Shown here: piece after piece, positions 6,267 through 14,292 of the stretch
Numbering within the stretch: the first letter of the stretch is position 1
Layout: each line of letters starts with the position of its first letter
Program-made: the position numbers and the translations under genes
Notes under the pieces: generated by a model
The model's input: only the letters and a program-made list of their open reading frames with translations
Told to the model about the DNA's origin: nothing
The model's database searches: none
NCBI RefSeq assembly: GCF_001425055.1
Contig: NZ_LMDK01000021.1
Span: 1-64,000, forward strand
DNA: 64,000 nucleotides
Direction of reading: 5' to 3'
From: Pelomonas sp. Root1237
GTDB taxonomy: Bacteria; Pseudomonadota; Gammaproteobacteria; Burkholderiales; Burkholderiaceae_C

Positions 6267-8717
6267 ATGAAGAAGATGAAGCTCGTGATGGTGGGCAACG
6301 GCATGGCCGGCGTGCGCACGCTGGAGGAGCTGCTGAAGATCACGCCGGATCTCTACGACATCACCGTATTCGGTGCCGAGCCGCACCCCAACTACAACCG
6401 CATCCTGCTCAGCCCTGTGCTGGCCGGCGAGCAGACGATCGAAGAGATCATCCTGAACCCGCTCTCCTGGTATGAGGAGAACGGCATCACGCTGCACCTG
6501 GGCAAGACGGTCACCGAGATCGATCGCGTGCGCCGCCGCGTCATCGCGGCCGACGGCACGACGGCGGAATACGACCGCCTGCTGATCGCCACCGGCTCGA
6601 ATCCCTTCGTGCTGCCGGTGCCTGGCAAGGATCTGGATGGCGTCATCGCCTACCGCGATATTGCCGACACCAACGCCATGATCGACGCGGCGACGAAATA
6701 CAAGCACGCCGTCGTCATCGGCGGTGGCCTGCTCGGCCTGGAAGCCGCCAACGGGCTGATGCTGCGCGGCATGCAGGTCACGGTCGTGCACCTGGTCGAC
6801 ACGCTGATGGAGCGCCAGCTCGACGGCGTCGCCGGCGACCTGCTGCGCAAGTCGCTGGTCGACCGCGGCCTGACCTTCATGCTGGGCGCGCAGACGCAGG
6901 AACTGGTGGCCGGCCCCTCGGGCCGGGTCCAGGCCATCAAGCTCAAGGGCAAGGACGGTCAGGTCATCGACGTACCGGCCGACCTCGTCGTCATGGCCGC
7001 CGGCATTCGCCCCAACACCGCGTTGGCCGAGAAAGCAGGCTTGCATTGCAGCCGCGGCATCGTCGTCACCGACACGATGCAGACGGTGACCGACCCCCGC
7101 GTCTACTCGGTGGGCGAATGCGCCGCCCACCGCGGCATTGCCTATGGCCTGGTCGCGCCACTGTTCGAGCAGGGCAAAGTCTGCGCCACCCACCTGGCCC
7201 AGTTCGGCATCGGCCGCTACCTCGGCTCCTCGGTCAGCACCAAGCTCAAGGTCACCGGCATCGACCTCTTCAGTGCCGGCAACTTCACCGGCGGCGCGGG
7301 CACCGAAGAGATCGTCATGAGCGACCCCTTCGCCGGCGTCTACAAGAAGCTCGTCATCCAGAACGACCAGCTCGTCGGCGCCTGCCTGTATGGCGACACG
7401 GTGGACGGCGGCTGGTACTTCAAGCTGCTGCGCGAGGGCCGCAAGATCGGTGACATCCGCGACAAGCTGATGTTCGGCGAGGCGGGGGCCAACATCGGCG
7501 ACGTCGGCCACCAGGGCGTCAGCCGCGCGGCCGCGATGGCCGACACGGACGAGGTCTGTGGCTGCAACGGCGTCGCCAAGGGCACCATCTGCAAGGCCAT
7601 CCGCGACAAGGGCCTGTTCACGCTGGACGAGGTGCGCAAGCACACCAAGGCGAGCGCGAGCTGCGGCAGCTGCACCGGGCTGGTCGAACAGCTCATCATG
7701 TTCACCGCCGGCGGCGACTACTCGGCCACGCCGAAGAAAAAGGCCATCTGCGCCTGCACCGACGCCAGCCACCAGGACGCCCGCGACACGATTCGCCTGG
7801 CGCATCTGCTGACCTCGGCCGAGGTGTTCCGCGCGCTGGACTGGAAGACGCCCAATGGCTGCGCCACCTGCCGCCCGGCCGTCAACTACTACCTGATCTC
7901 GACCTGGCCCAAGGAGGCCATCGACGACCCGCAGAGCCGCTACATCAACGAGCGTTCGCACGCCAACATCCAGAAGGACGGCCGCTACTCGGTCATCCCG
8001 CGCATGTGGGGCGGCGAGACGACGAGCTCGGAGCTGCGCCGCATTGCCGACGCGGTGGACAAGTATCAGATCCCCACCGTCAAGGTCACCGGCGGCCAGC
8101 GCATCGACCTGCTGGGCGTGAAGAAGGAAGACCTCGTCAACGTCTGGAAGGACATCGGCATGCCCTCCGGCCATGCCTATGCCAAGGCGCTGCGCACGGT
8201 GAAGACCTGCGTGGGCAGCGAATGGTGCCGCTTCGGCACGCAGGACTCGACGCAGATGGGCAAGGACCTGGAGCGGGCGCTGTGGCGCATGTACGCGCCG
8301 CACAAGGTCAAGATCGCCGTGTCGGGCTGCCCGCGCAACTGCGCGGAGGCCGGCATCAAGGACGTCGGCGTCATCGGCGTCGACTCGGGCTGGGAGATCT
8401 ACGTTGCCGGCAACGGCGGCATCAAGACCGAGGTGGCCGAGTTCTTCTGCAAGCTGAAGACGCCGGAGGAGGTGCTGGAGTACAGCGGCGCCTTCCTGCA
8501 ACTCTACCGGCTGGAGGGCTGGTACCTGGAGCGCACGGTGCATTACGTCGCCCGGGTCGGCCTGGATCATGTGAAGAAGAAGATCCTCGAGGACGCCGAC
8601 AACCGCAAGGCGTTGTGGGCGCAGCTGCAGTTCAGCCTGGACGGTGAGCCCGACCCGTGGTTCGACTTCGACAAGGCCCACGTGGACCTGCGCCAGTTCG
8701 ACAAGGTGGCCGTCTGA
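6267..8717 (+). CDS. nirB: nitrite reductase [NAD(P)H], large subunit
   Basis: An 816-residue cytoplasmic assimilatory nitrite reductase that reduces nitrite to ammonium. The N-terminal half is an FAD/NAD(P) pyridine-nucleotide oxidoreductase domain. BFD-like [2Fe-2S] Cys motifs follow, beginning at C431/C433 (CGCNG). Then comes the sulfite/nitrite reductase domain with the [4Fe-4S]/siroheme ligands C648, C654, C688 and C692 (CVGSEWC ... CPRNC). The ATG at 6267 is chosen over the ATG four codons upstream because GGAG lies seven bases before it. The gene heads a run of genes nirB, pilJ-domain, nirD, nitrate reductase and SUMT, all on the same strand. Confidence 0.96.
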   Translation: MKKMKLVMVGNGMAGVRTLEELLKITPDLYDITVFGAEPHPNYNRILLSPVLAGEQTIEEIILNPLSWYEENGITLHLGKTVTEIDRVRRRVIAADGTTAEYDRLLIATGSNPFVLPVPGKDLDGVIAYRDIADTNAMIDAATKYKHAVVIGGGLLGLEAANGLMLRGMQVTVVHLVDTLMERQLDGVAGDLLRKSLVDRGLTFMLGAQTQELVAGPSGRVQAIKLKGKDGQVIDVPADLVVMAAGIRPNTALAEKAGLHCSRGIVVTDTMQTVTDPRVYSVGECAAHRGIAYGLVAPLFEQGKVCATHLAQFGIGRYLGSSVSTKLKVTGIDLFSAGNFTGGAGTEEIVMSDPFAGVYKKLVIQNDQLVGACLYGDTVDGGWYFKLLREGRKIGDIRDKLMFGEAGANIGDVGHQGVSRAAAMADTDEVCGCNGVAKGTICKAIRDKGLFTLDEVRKHTKASASCGSCTGLVEQLIMFTAGGDYSATPKKKAICACTDASHQDARDTIRLAHLLTSAEVFRALDWKTPNGCATCRPAVNYYLISTWPKEAIDDPQSRYINERSHANIQKDGRYSVIPRMWGGETTSSELRRIADAVDKYQIPTVKVTGGQRIDLLGVKKEDLVNVWKDIGMPSGHAYAKALRTVKTCVGSEWCRFGTQDSTQMGKDLERALWRMYAPHKVKIAVSGCPRNCAEAGIKDVGVIGVDSGWEIYVAGNGGIKTEVAEFFCKLKTPEEVLEYSGAFLQLYRLEGWYLERTVHYVARVGLDHVKKKILEDADNRKALWAQLQFSLDGEPDPWFDFDKAHVDLRQFDKVAV

Positions 8718-9490
8718 TGCTGAACCGCCGCGTCATTCTTCTCGCGAGCCTGGCCTCCGGGCCCGCCCTGGCTCAGAGCCGCATCAGCCAGCTCGGCGAA
8801 GCCATCGACAAGGCCGGCGCCCAGCGCATGCTCAGCCAGCGCATGGGCAAGGCCTGGCTGGGCCAGCTGCGCCCCGAGCTGGCGCCGCGTGCGCGCCAGG
8901 TGCTGGAGGCCAGCGAGGCCCGCTTCGAGCGCCAGTTGAGCGAACTGCTCGCCTTTGCGCCCACGCCCGAGATCGCCGGCAGCTACAAGGCCATGCAGCA
9001 CCGCTTTGGCGACTACCGCGCCTTGCTGCAGAGCAAGCCCAGCCGCGAGCGCGTCGACGAACTGCTGCAAACATCCGGCGAAATGCTCAGCCTGGCCCAC
9101 GTCGCCACCGGCCAACTGCAGCAGCGCTCCACCACGGCGACCGCGATGCTGGTCAACATGTCGGGCCGGCAGCGCATGCTGTCGCAGCGACTGGCCCTGT
9201 TCTTCATGGCCGGCCAGCAGGGCGCTCGATCCGACGTCGTGAGCAAGGAAACGGTCAAGGCCCGCGCCGAGTTCGAGACCGCCATGCGCGTGCTGGCTTC
9301 GGCCCCTGAAGGAACGCCCGCCATCCGCGACAACCTGGATCTTGCACGCAACCAATGGGTCTTCTTGCAGTCGGCACTGGCCGGCGAGAGCCAGGGGCCG
9401 GAAACGGCCAGCAACGTCTTCGTGGCGAGCGAGAACCTGCTCGCCGTGATGGAAACCGTGACGGGGCAGTTTGCCCGCCAACTGGCATGA
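8717..9490 (+). CDS. periplasmic PilJ-type (nitrate-sensor-like) domain protein
   Basis: A 257-residue protein whose start codon overlaps the nirB stop (TGATG), so the two are translationally coupled. A signal peptide (MLNRRVILLASLASGPALA) sends it to the periplasm. The mature protein is helical and has two copies of the PilJ/P-box-like motif, AGAQRMLSQR (33-42) and SGRQRMLSQR (149-158). The same motif occurs in the cytoplasmic ANTAR regulator at 676-1932, so the locus encodes the module on both sides of the membrane. It has no membrane helix or output domain; binding nitrate or nitrite in the periplasm is inferred. Confidence 0.8.
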   Translation: MLNRRVILLASLASGPALAQSRISQLGEAIDKAGAQRMLSQRMGKAWLGQLRPELAPRARQVLEASEARFERQLSELLAFAPTPEIAGSYKAMQHRFGDYRALLQSKPSRERVDELLQTSGEMLSLAHVATGQLQQRSTTATAMLVNMSGRQRMLSQRLALFFMAGQQGARSDVVSKETVKARAEFETAMRVLASAPEGTPAIRDNLDLARNQWVFLQSALAGESQGPETASNVFVASENLLAVMETVTGQFARQLA

Positions 9491-9494
9491 ATCT

Positions 9495-9713
9495 GCCCCT
9501 CGCCCAGCCTCGCGTCGCTGAACGCGAGCGAGTCCAGTCGGTCTTGCAGACCGCGCTGCGGCTCGCGCCGCAGCCCTTCGGCAGGCACAAGCCGCCCACT
9601 GGGCGCCTTGTGTCCGGCCTCAGCCCCCGCGGGGACGGCGATGCTTGCCGGATCGACCGGCAAGCACATCGCCAGCGCGGGCCGGCTAGGGAGCGGCCCG
9701 TCGCTCGGCCCGT
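9495..9713 (+). repeat. structured intergenic repeat, copy 2 (long form)
   Basis: Begins four bases after the stop of the PilJ-domain gene with GCCCCTCG. It carries an extra hairpin GCTGCGGC/GCCGCAGC and the core hairpin 9637-9651 / 9657-9673 with loop ATCGA, and ends at CTCGGCCCG. The gap from here to nirD (9714-9745) is short. Confidence 0.8.
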
Positions 9714-9745
9714 CAGGTTCGGATTGGACAACTGAGGTAGACGCT

Positions 9746-10129
9746 ATGGACGACTGGACCCGCATCTGCGCCCTGCAGGACATCCCCGTGCTGGGCTCGC
9801 GCCGTGTGCAGCGCACCGCCGGCATCGACGTGGCGCTGTTCCGCAACGCCGACGACGAGGTCTTCGCGCTGCTGGACCGCTGCCCCCACAAGGGCGGCCC
9901 CTTGAGCCAGGGCATCGTCTTCGGCAAGAGCGTGGCCTGCCCGCTGCACAACTGGACGATCGGCCTGAACGACGGCACGGCCCGCGAACCCGATGAGGGC
10001 TGCACGCCGAGCTTCCGCGTGAAGCTGGAGGGCGGTGAAGTCTTCCTGCTGCAGACGGAACTGGCCACGCTGGCCTTGGACCTTCCTGCCCCTGTCGCAG
10101 GCCCGAAGATTTCGATTGCGGTGGCTTGA
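9746..10129 (+). CDS. nirD: nitrite reductase small subunit, Rieske type
   Basis: A 127-residue NirD. It has an intact Rieske [2Fe-2S] ligand set, C46-x-H48 and C65-x2-H68 (CPHKGG ... CPLHNW). E. coli NirD, from memory, lacks these ligands, so this subunit probably carries a cluster and takes part in electron transfer to NirB. The start ATG at 9746 follows GAGGTAG by a few bases. It is separated from nirB by the PilJ-domain gene and a structured repeat, an unusual spacing for nirBD. Confidence 0.94.
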   Translation: MDDWTRICALQDIPVLGSRRVQRTAGIDVALFRNADDEVFALLDRCPHKGGPLSQGIVFGKSVACPLHNWTIGLNDGTAREPDEGCTPSFRVKLEGGEVFLLQTELATLALDLPAPVAGPKISIAVA

Positions 10130-10158
10130 GCGGCGAAGACCTGCCTGGCTAGAAGAAC

Positions 10159-10302
10159 ATGAGCGAGACAAAGTCCACCTGCCCCTACTGTGGCGTCGGC
10201 TGCGGATACGCGCGGAAGCGCGATCCGCATTGCAGTGACATGGCGCACTCCCCTCTCATCCCCTCGCCAAGCGAGGGGCTCCACAGCCGAGGGCGGGTAT
10301 GA
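10159..10302 (+). CDS. 47-codon frame duplicating the nitrate reductase N-terminus
   Basis: Starts at ATG 10159, 29 bases after nirD, and ends at TGA 10300-10302, overlapping the next start (ATGA). Its first 16 codons encode MSETKSTCPYCGVGCG, against MRETKSTCPYCGVGCG at 10305. Nine of the 16 codons differ, eight of them synonymously. After codon 16 it reads into unrelated sequence with a perfect hairpin CCCCTCGC-CAA-GCGAGGGG (about 10260-10278). It could be a leader peptide holding the first three Cys of the reductase cluster, or the remnant start of an older allele left by a partial duplication or gene replacement. No product is proven. Confidence 0.45.
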   Translation: MSETKSTCPYCGVGCGYARKRDPHCSDMAHSPLIPSPSEGLHSRGRV

Positions 10303-13046
10303 CCATGCGCGAAACCAAATCCACGTGCCCTTACTGCGGCGTCGGCTGTGGTGTTGTGATCGAGCATGACGACACCCAAATCATCGGCGTGCGCGGTGAC
10401 CCCGACCACCCGGCCAACTTCGGCCGGCTGTGCACCAAGGGCACCAACCTGCACCTGACGGCCACGCCGGTCGTCATCCAGCACCAGCGCTTGCGCGAGC
10501 CCGCCCGTCGCGCCGAGCGTGGGGCCCAGCCCGCGATCATCAGCTGGGATCAGGCCAACCGCGAGATTGCCGACAAGCTGCTGGCCATCCGCGCCGAGCA
10601 TGGTCCGGAGTCCATCGGCGTCTACATCTCCGGCCAGCTGCTGACCGAGGACTATCACGCCTTCAACAAGCTGGCCCGCGCCGTCATTGGCACGCCGCAC
10701 ATCGACTCCAACTCGCGGCTGTGCATGAGTTCGGCCGTGGTCGGCTACAAGCAGGCCCTGGGCGCCGATGCGCCGCCCTGCAGCTACGAGGACATCGAGC
10801 TGGCCGACTGCGTGCTGATCAGCGGCGCCAACCCGGCCTGGGCCCACCCCATCCTGTTCCGCCGCCTCGAAGCAGCGCGCGCCAACAAGCCCGCACACAA
10901 GCTGATCGTCATCGACCCGCGCCGCACCGAGACGGCCGAGCTCGCCGACCTGCACCTGCAGATCCGCCCCGGCACCGACGTGGCGCTGTGCCACGGCCTG
11001 CTGCATGCCGTCATCTGGCAGGGCTGGACGGCGGGTGACTTCATCGCCCAATCCACCGAAGGCTTCGACGCGCTGAAGGAACTGGTGCGCGACTGGGCGC
11101 CTTCCCGCGCGGCCCAGGTCTGCGGCGTCAAGGAGGCCGACATCTGGCAAGCCGCTGAATGGTTCGCCACCTCACCGAGTTCGCTCAGCCTCTACTGCCA
11201 GGGCCTCAATCAGAGCAGCAGCGGCACCGCCAAGAACACGGCCCTGATCAACCTGCACCTGGCCACCGGCCAGATCGGCAAGCCCGGCGCCGGCCCTTTC
11301 TCGCTGACCGGCCAACCCAACGCCATGGGCGGCCGCGAGAGCGGTGGCATGGCCACGCTGCTGCCGGGCCACCGCGACCCGGGCAAGGCCGAGGACTGGG
11401 CCGAGATCGCCTCGCTGTGGGGTGTGCCTGACCTGCCCGGCAAGCGCGGCCACACGGCCGTGGAAATGTTCGAGGCCGCAGCCCGCGGCGAGATCAAGGC
11501 GCTGTGGATTGCCTGCACCAACCCCGCCCAGTCAATGCCCGACCAGGCCACCGTGCGCCAGGCACTGGAGCGCTGCGAGCTGGTCATCCTGCAGGAAGCC
11601 TTCGCCCACACGGCCACGGCGCGCTACGCCGACTATCTGTTGCCGGCCTCCACCTGGGGAGAGAAGGAAGGCACGGTCACCAACAGCGAGCGCCGCATCA
11701 GCCGCGTGCGCCCGGCCGTGCCGGCGGCCGGCGAGTCCCGTGCCGACTGGCGCATCGTGAGCGACATCGCCGCGCTGATCGACGCCGGCCTGGGCCGACA
11801 GCCTCGCCTGACGGCCACGACGCCGGAAGACCTCTGGCTGGAACACCGCGAAGCCACGCGCGGCCGCGACCTCGATATCACCGGCCTGTCCTGGGTCACG
11901 CTGGACACCGAAGGCCCGCAGCAGTGGCCCTTCGTCACCGGCCCGACGGCACGGCTCTACACCGATGGCCGCTTCGCCACCGCCGACGGCCGCGCCCGCT
12001 TCATCACCAAGCCGTATCAAGCCACTGCCGAAACCGCCAGCCCCAAGCACCCCTTCGCGCTGACGACCGGCCGCATGCGCGACCAGTGGCACGGCATGAG
12101 CCGCAGCGGCAGCGTGCCGCGCCTGTTTGCCCACGAAGGCAAACCGCTGGTGCGCATCCACCCCAGCGACGCCGCGCGCCGCAAGCTGGCCGACGGCGAA
12201 CTCGTGCACGTGCGCTCGCGCCGCGGCGAAGTCGTGCTGCAACTCAAGCTCGATGAGAACGTGCCCCTGGCCGGCGCCGACGTCGCCATGCACTGGGGCG
12301 ACGAGTTCATCGGCGCCCAGCTCGGCGTCAACGCCGTGACGCAGGGCGCCTTCTGCCCCGACTCCAAGCAGCCCGAGCTGAAGTTCAGTGCCGTCGCCAT
12401 CGAGCCGGCCGACCTGCCCTGGCGCCTCAGCGCCTGCGCCTGGGTCGCACCCGCAGACGGCCCTCGCCTGCGCGAGCAGCTACGCGCGTTGATGCCGCGC
12501 TTCGGCTACGCGCATTGCCTGCCCGAACCGGCGAAGGGCGAACAAGTGGGCTGGGCCTTCGAAGCCGCCTGCGCCGAAGCGCCCGCGCCCGAGCTGGTCG
12601 ATGAACTCGCCGCCGTGCTGGGCCTGAACAGCCCCGCCGTGCTGCGCTATGCCGATGCCCAGCGCGGCCGCCTGCGCCTGCTGAACCTGGACGGCGACGA
12701 TCTGCAGGCCGCGCCGTTGCAGGCCCTGCTGCGTGTTGGCCAGCACGACGAAGGCGCCTGGCTGGTCGACCTCTGGCGCGAGCGCACTGCGGCATCGACG
12801 GTTGGCCGCTGGCTGCTGTCGCCCGGCACGCCGCCCACCAACACCGTGGCCGCCAGCCCGCAGGTCTGCAACTGCTTTGACGTGCGCGAGGACGTCATCC
12901 GCCTGACCCTGACCCGCTGCAGCGGCAGCCCGGCCGAGCGCCTGTCGCAGCTGCAGGGCGAAAAGCGCTGCGGCACTCAGTGCGGCTCCTGCCTGCCGGC
13001 GCTGCGCCGCCTCGTCAACACAACGCCTGAGGAAGTTCCGGCATGA
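10299..13046 (+). CDS. nasA: assimilatory nitrate reductase, catalytic subunit
   Basis: A 915-residue molybdopterin oxidoreductase that reduces nitrate to nitrite in the cytoplasm. The N-terminal [4Fe-4S] ligands are C10, C13, C17 and C45 (CPYCGVGC ... RLCTKG). The middle is the bis-MGD catalytic core and a molydopterin-binding domain. The C-terminus has a BFD-like [2Fe-2S] segment (CNCFD ... CGTQCGSC). The ATG at 10299 is coupled to the preceding short frame (ATGA); ATG 10305 two codons on matches the duplicated copy and is an equal candidate. The symbol follows Klebsiella usage; nasC or narB are also used for this family. Confidence 0.94.
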   Translation: MTMRETKSTCPYCGVGCGVVIEHDDTQIIGVRGDPDHPANFGRLCTKGTNLHLTATPVVIQHQRLREPARRAERGAQPAIISWDQANREIADKLLAIRAEHGPESIGVYISGQLLTEDYHAFNKLARAVIGTPHIDSNSRLCMSSAVVGYKQALGADAPPCSYEDIELADCVLISGANPAWAHPILFRRLEAARANKPAHKLIVIDPRRTETAELADLHLQIRPGTDVALCHGLLHAVIWQGWTAGDFIAQSTEGFDALKELVRDWAPSRAAQVCGVKEADIWQAAEWFATSPSSLSLYCQGLNQSSSGTAKNTALINLHLATGQIGKPGAGPFSLTGQPNAMGGRESGGMATLLPGHRDPGKAEDWAEIASLWGVPDLPGKRGHTAVEMFEAAARGEIKALWIACTNPAQSMPDQATVRQALERCELVILQEAFAHTATARYADYLLPASTWGEKEGTVTNSERRISRVRPAVPAAGESRADWRIVSDIAALIDAGLGRQPRLTATTPEDLWLEHREATRGRDLDITGLSWVTLDTEGPQQWPFVTGPTARLYTDGRFATADGRARFITKPYQATAETASPKHPFALTTGRMRDQWHGMSRSGSVPRLFAHEGKPLVRIHPSDAARRKLADGELVHVRSRRGEVVLQLKLDENVPLAGADVAMHWGDEFIGAQLGVNAVTQGAFCPDSKQPELKFSAVAIEPADLPWRLSACAWVAPADGPRLREQLRALMPRFGYAHCLPEPAKGEQVGWAFEAACAEAPAPELVDELAAVLGLNSPAVLRYADAQRGRLRLLNLDGDDLQAAPLQALLRVGQHDEGAWLVDLWRERTAASTVGRWLLSPGTPPTNTVAASPQVCNCFDVREDVIRLTLTRCSGSPAERLSQLQGEKRCGTQCGSCLPALRRLVNTTPEEVPA

Positions 13047-13792
13047 ACCACACCGTCTCCCTTGTCGGCGCCGGCCCTGGCGACCCGGAACTGCTGACCG
13101 TCCGCGCCTTGAAGCGTATCGAGGCGGCCGATGTCGTCCTCGCCGACGACCTCATCGACCCACGCGTGCTGGCCCTTGTGAAGGGCCGACTGCTGCGCGT
13201 CGGCAAGCGCGGCGGCTGCATCAGTACCGACCAGCACTTCATCCACGCGCTGATGATTCGCGAGGCCCGCGCCGGCCACCGCGTCGTGCGCCTCAAGGGC
13301 GGTGACCCCTTCGTCTTCGGTCGTGGCGGTGAGGAGGTCGACGCGCTGCGCGAGGCCGGCCTCGACGTCGAAGTGGTCAGCGGCCTGACCAGCGGTATCG
13401 CCGGCCCCGCCGCCGTCGGCATCCCGGTGACGGACCGTCGCGCCTCGCCCGGCGTCGTCCTCGTCACCGGCCACCCTGGCGAAGGACGTGCCGAGCCCGA
13501 CTGGGCAGCCCTGGCCCGCACGGGCCTGACCCTGGTCATCTATATGGGTGTGGCCCGCGCGGCCGACATCACGGCCAAGTTGCTGGGTGCCGGTCTGCGC
13601 CCGGATCTGCCGGCCGCCATCGTCAGCGCGGCGCACACGGCACAGCAGCGCCACGCGGTGACGACGCTGGCCGAGCTGCCCGACTGCATCGAGCGCGAGG
13701 GGTTGAAGAGCCCGGCTTTGCTGGTGATCGGCGAGGTGGCTGCGCATGCGGCGCTCGATGCGGTGCAGCATGGCCAACGCAAGGTCGGCTGA
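13043..13792 (+). CDS. cobA: uroporphyrinogen-III C-methyltransferase (SUMT)
   Basis: A 249-residue SAM-dependent methyltransferase that makes precorrin-2, the precursor of the siroheme needed by NirB. Family motifs are VGAGPGDPELLT near the N-terminus, VRLKGGDPFVFGRGGEE and the GIPVTDR region. Its start overlaps the nitrate reductase stop (ATGA), so it is coupled to the locus that consumes its product. It lacks the CysG oxidase/ferrochelatase part, which must be encoded elsewhere. Confidence 0.93.
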   Translation: MNHTVSLVGAGPGDPELLTVRALKRIEAADVVLADDLIDPRVLALVKGRLLRVGKRGGCISTDQHFIHALMIREARAGHRVVRLKGGDPFVFGRGGEEVDALREAGLDVEVVSGLTSGIAGPAAVGIPVTDRRASPGVVLVTGHPGEGRAEPDWAALARTGLTLVIYMGVARAADITAKLLGAGLRPDLPAAIVSAAHTAQQRHAVTTLAELPDCIEREGLKSPALLVIGEVAAHAALDAVQHGQRKVG

Positions 13793-14292
13793 GGAGCCCG
13801 CTCGGCACTGATCCCGACCGCGGCGAGAGCAGCTCCAGGCTGAACGCTGCCACCCAGATTTCGCGACCTGATGGCCGCTGTCGGCGGCAACTGTCATTGA
13901 ACGGGGTGCCGACTGAGCGACTGCTGGACCACCGGGACCGGCCATTCACCGACGCTCGCGCTTGAGACGACCGTGACCCGGGGCGCCGGGCGGGTCAACG
14001 ACAGCTATCGTGGCCAACGAGCTGGCGGAACCGACCCGAATCGGAGTCCGCACCAGGCCTGTTGAGCGGCCGCAAAGCTGACATTCAACGTTCGCGGTTA
14101 GCGGGCGGCGCAGCCGTCCAAGACGTGGATGTGACACTGCGGCCGCAAGCGTGCTTAGGCATCGCGCGCCGACTGGCGGGTTGCAATACTCTGCCCCGCG
14201 CGGGTGAGCCCCCTTTCCCGCCAGTGCCTGCCGCCATGCGCCGCCATGCGTTAGGGTGCGCGCCCAGACTGAACCGCCTACGAAGGAGACCC
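13793..14292. other. 500-bp intergenic region without a recognisable gene
   Basis: Between the SUMT gene and the GH3 gene. Open frames here lack ribosome-binding sites and protein-like composition. I see no strong terminator. A tandem CGCCATGCG pair lies near 14233-14251, and GAAGGAGA at 14282-14289 is the ribosome-binding site of the next gene. The rest may be decayed coding DNA, but I cannot identify a source. Confidence 0.5.

Noticed and set aside
6126-8681. An 851-codon open frame antisense to nirB
   Set aside because: The frame mirrors nirB third-codon GC bias; no ribosome-binding site or domain motif.
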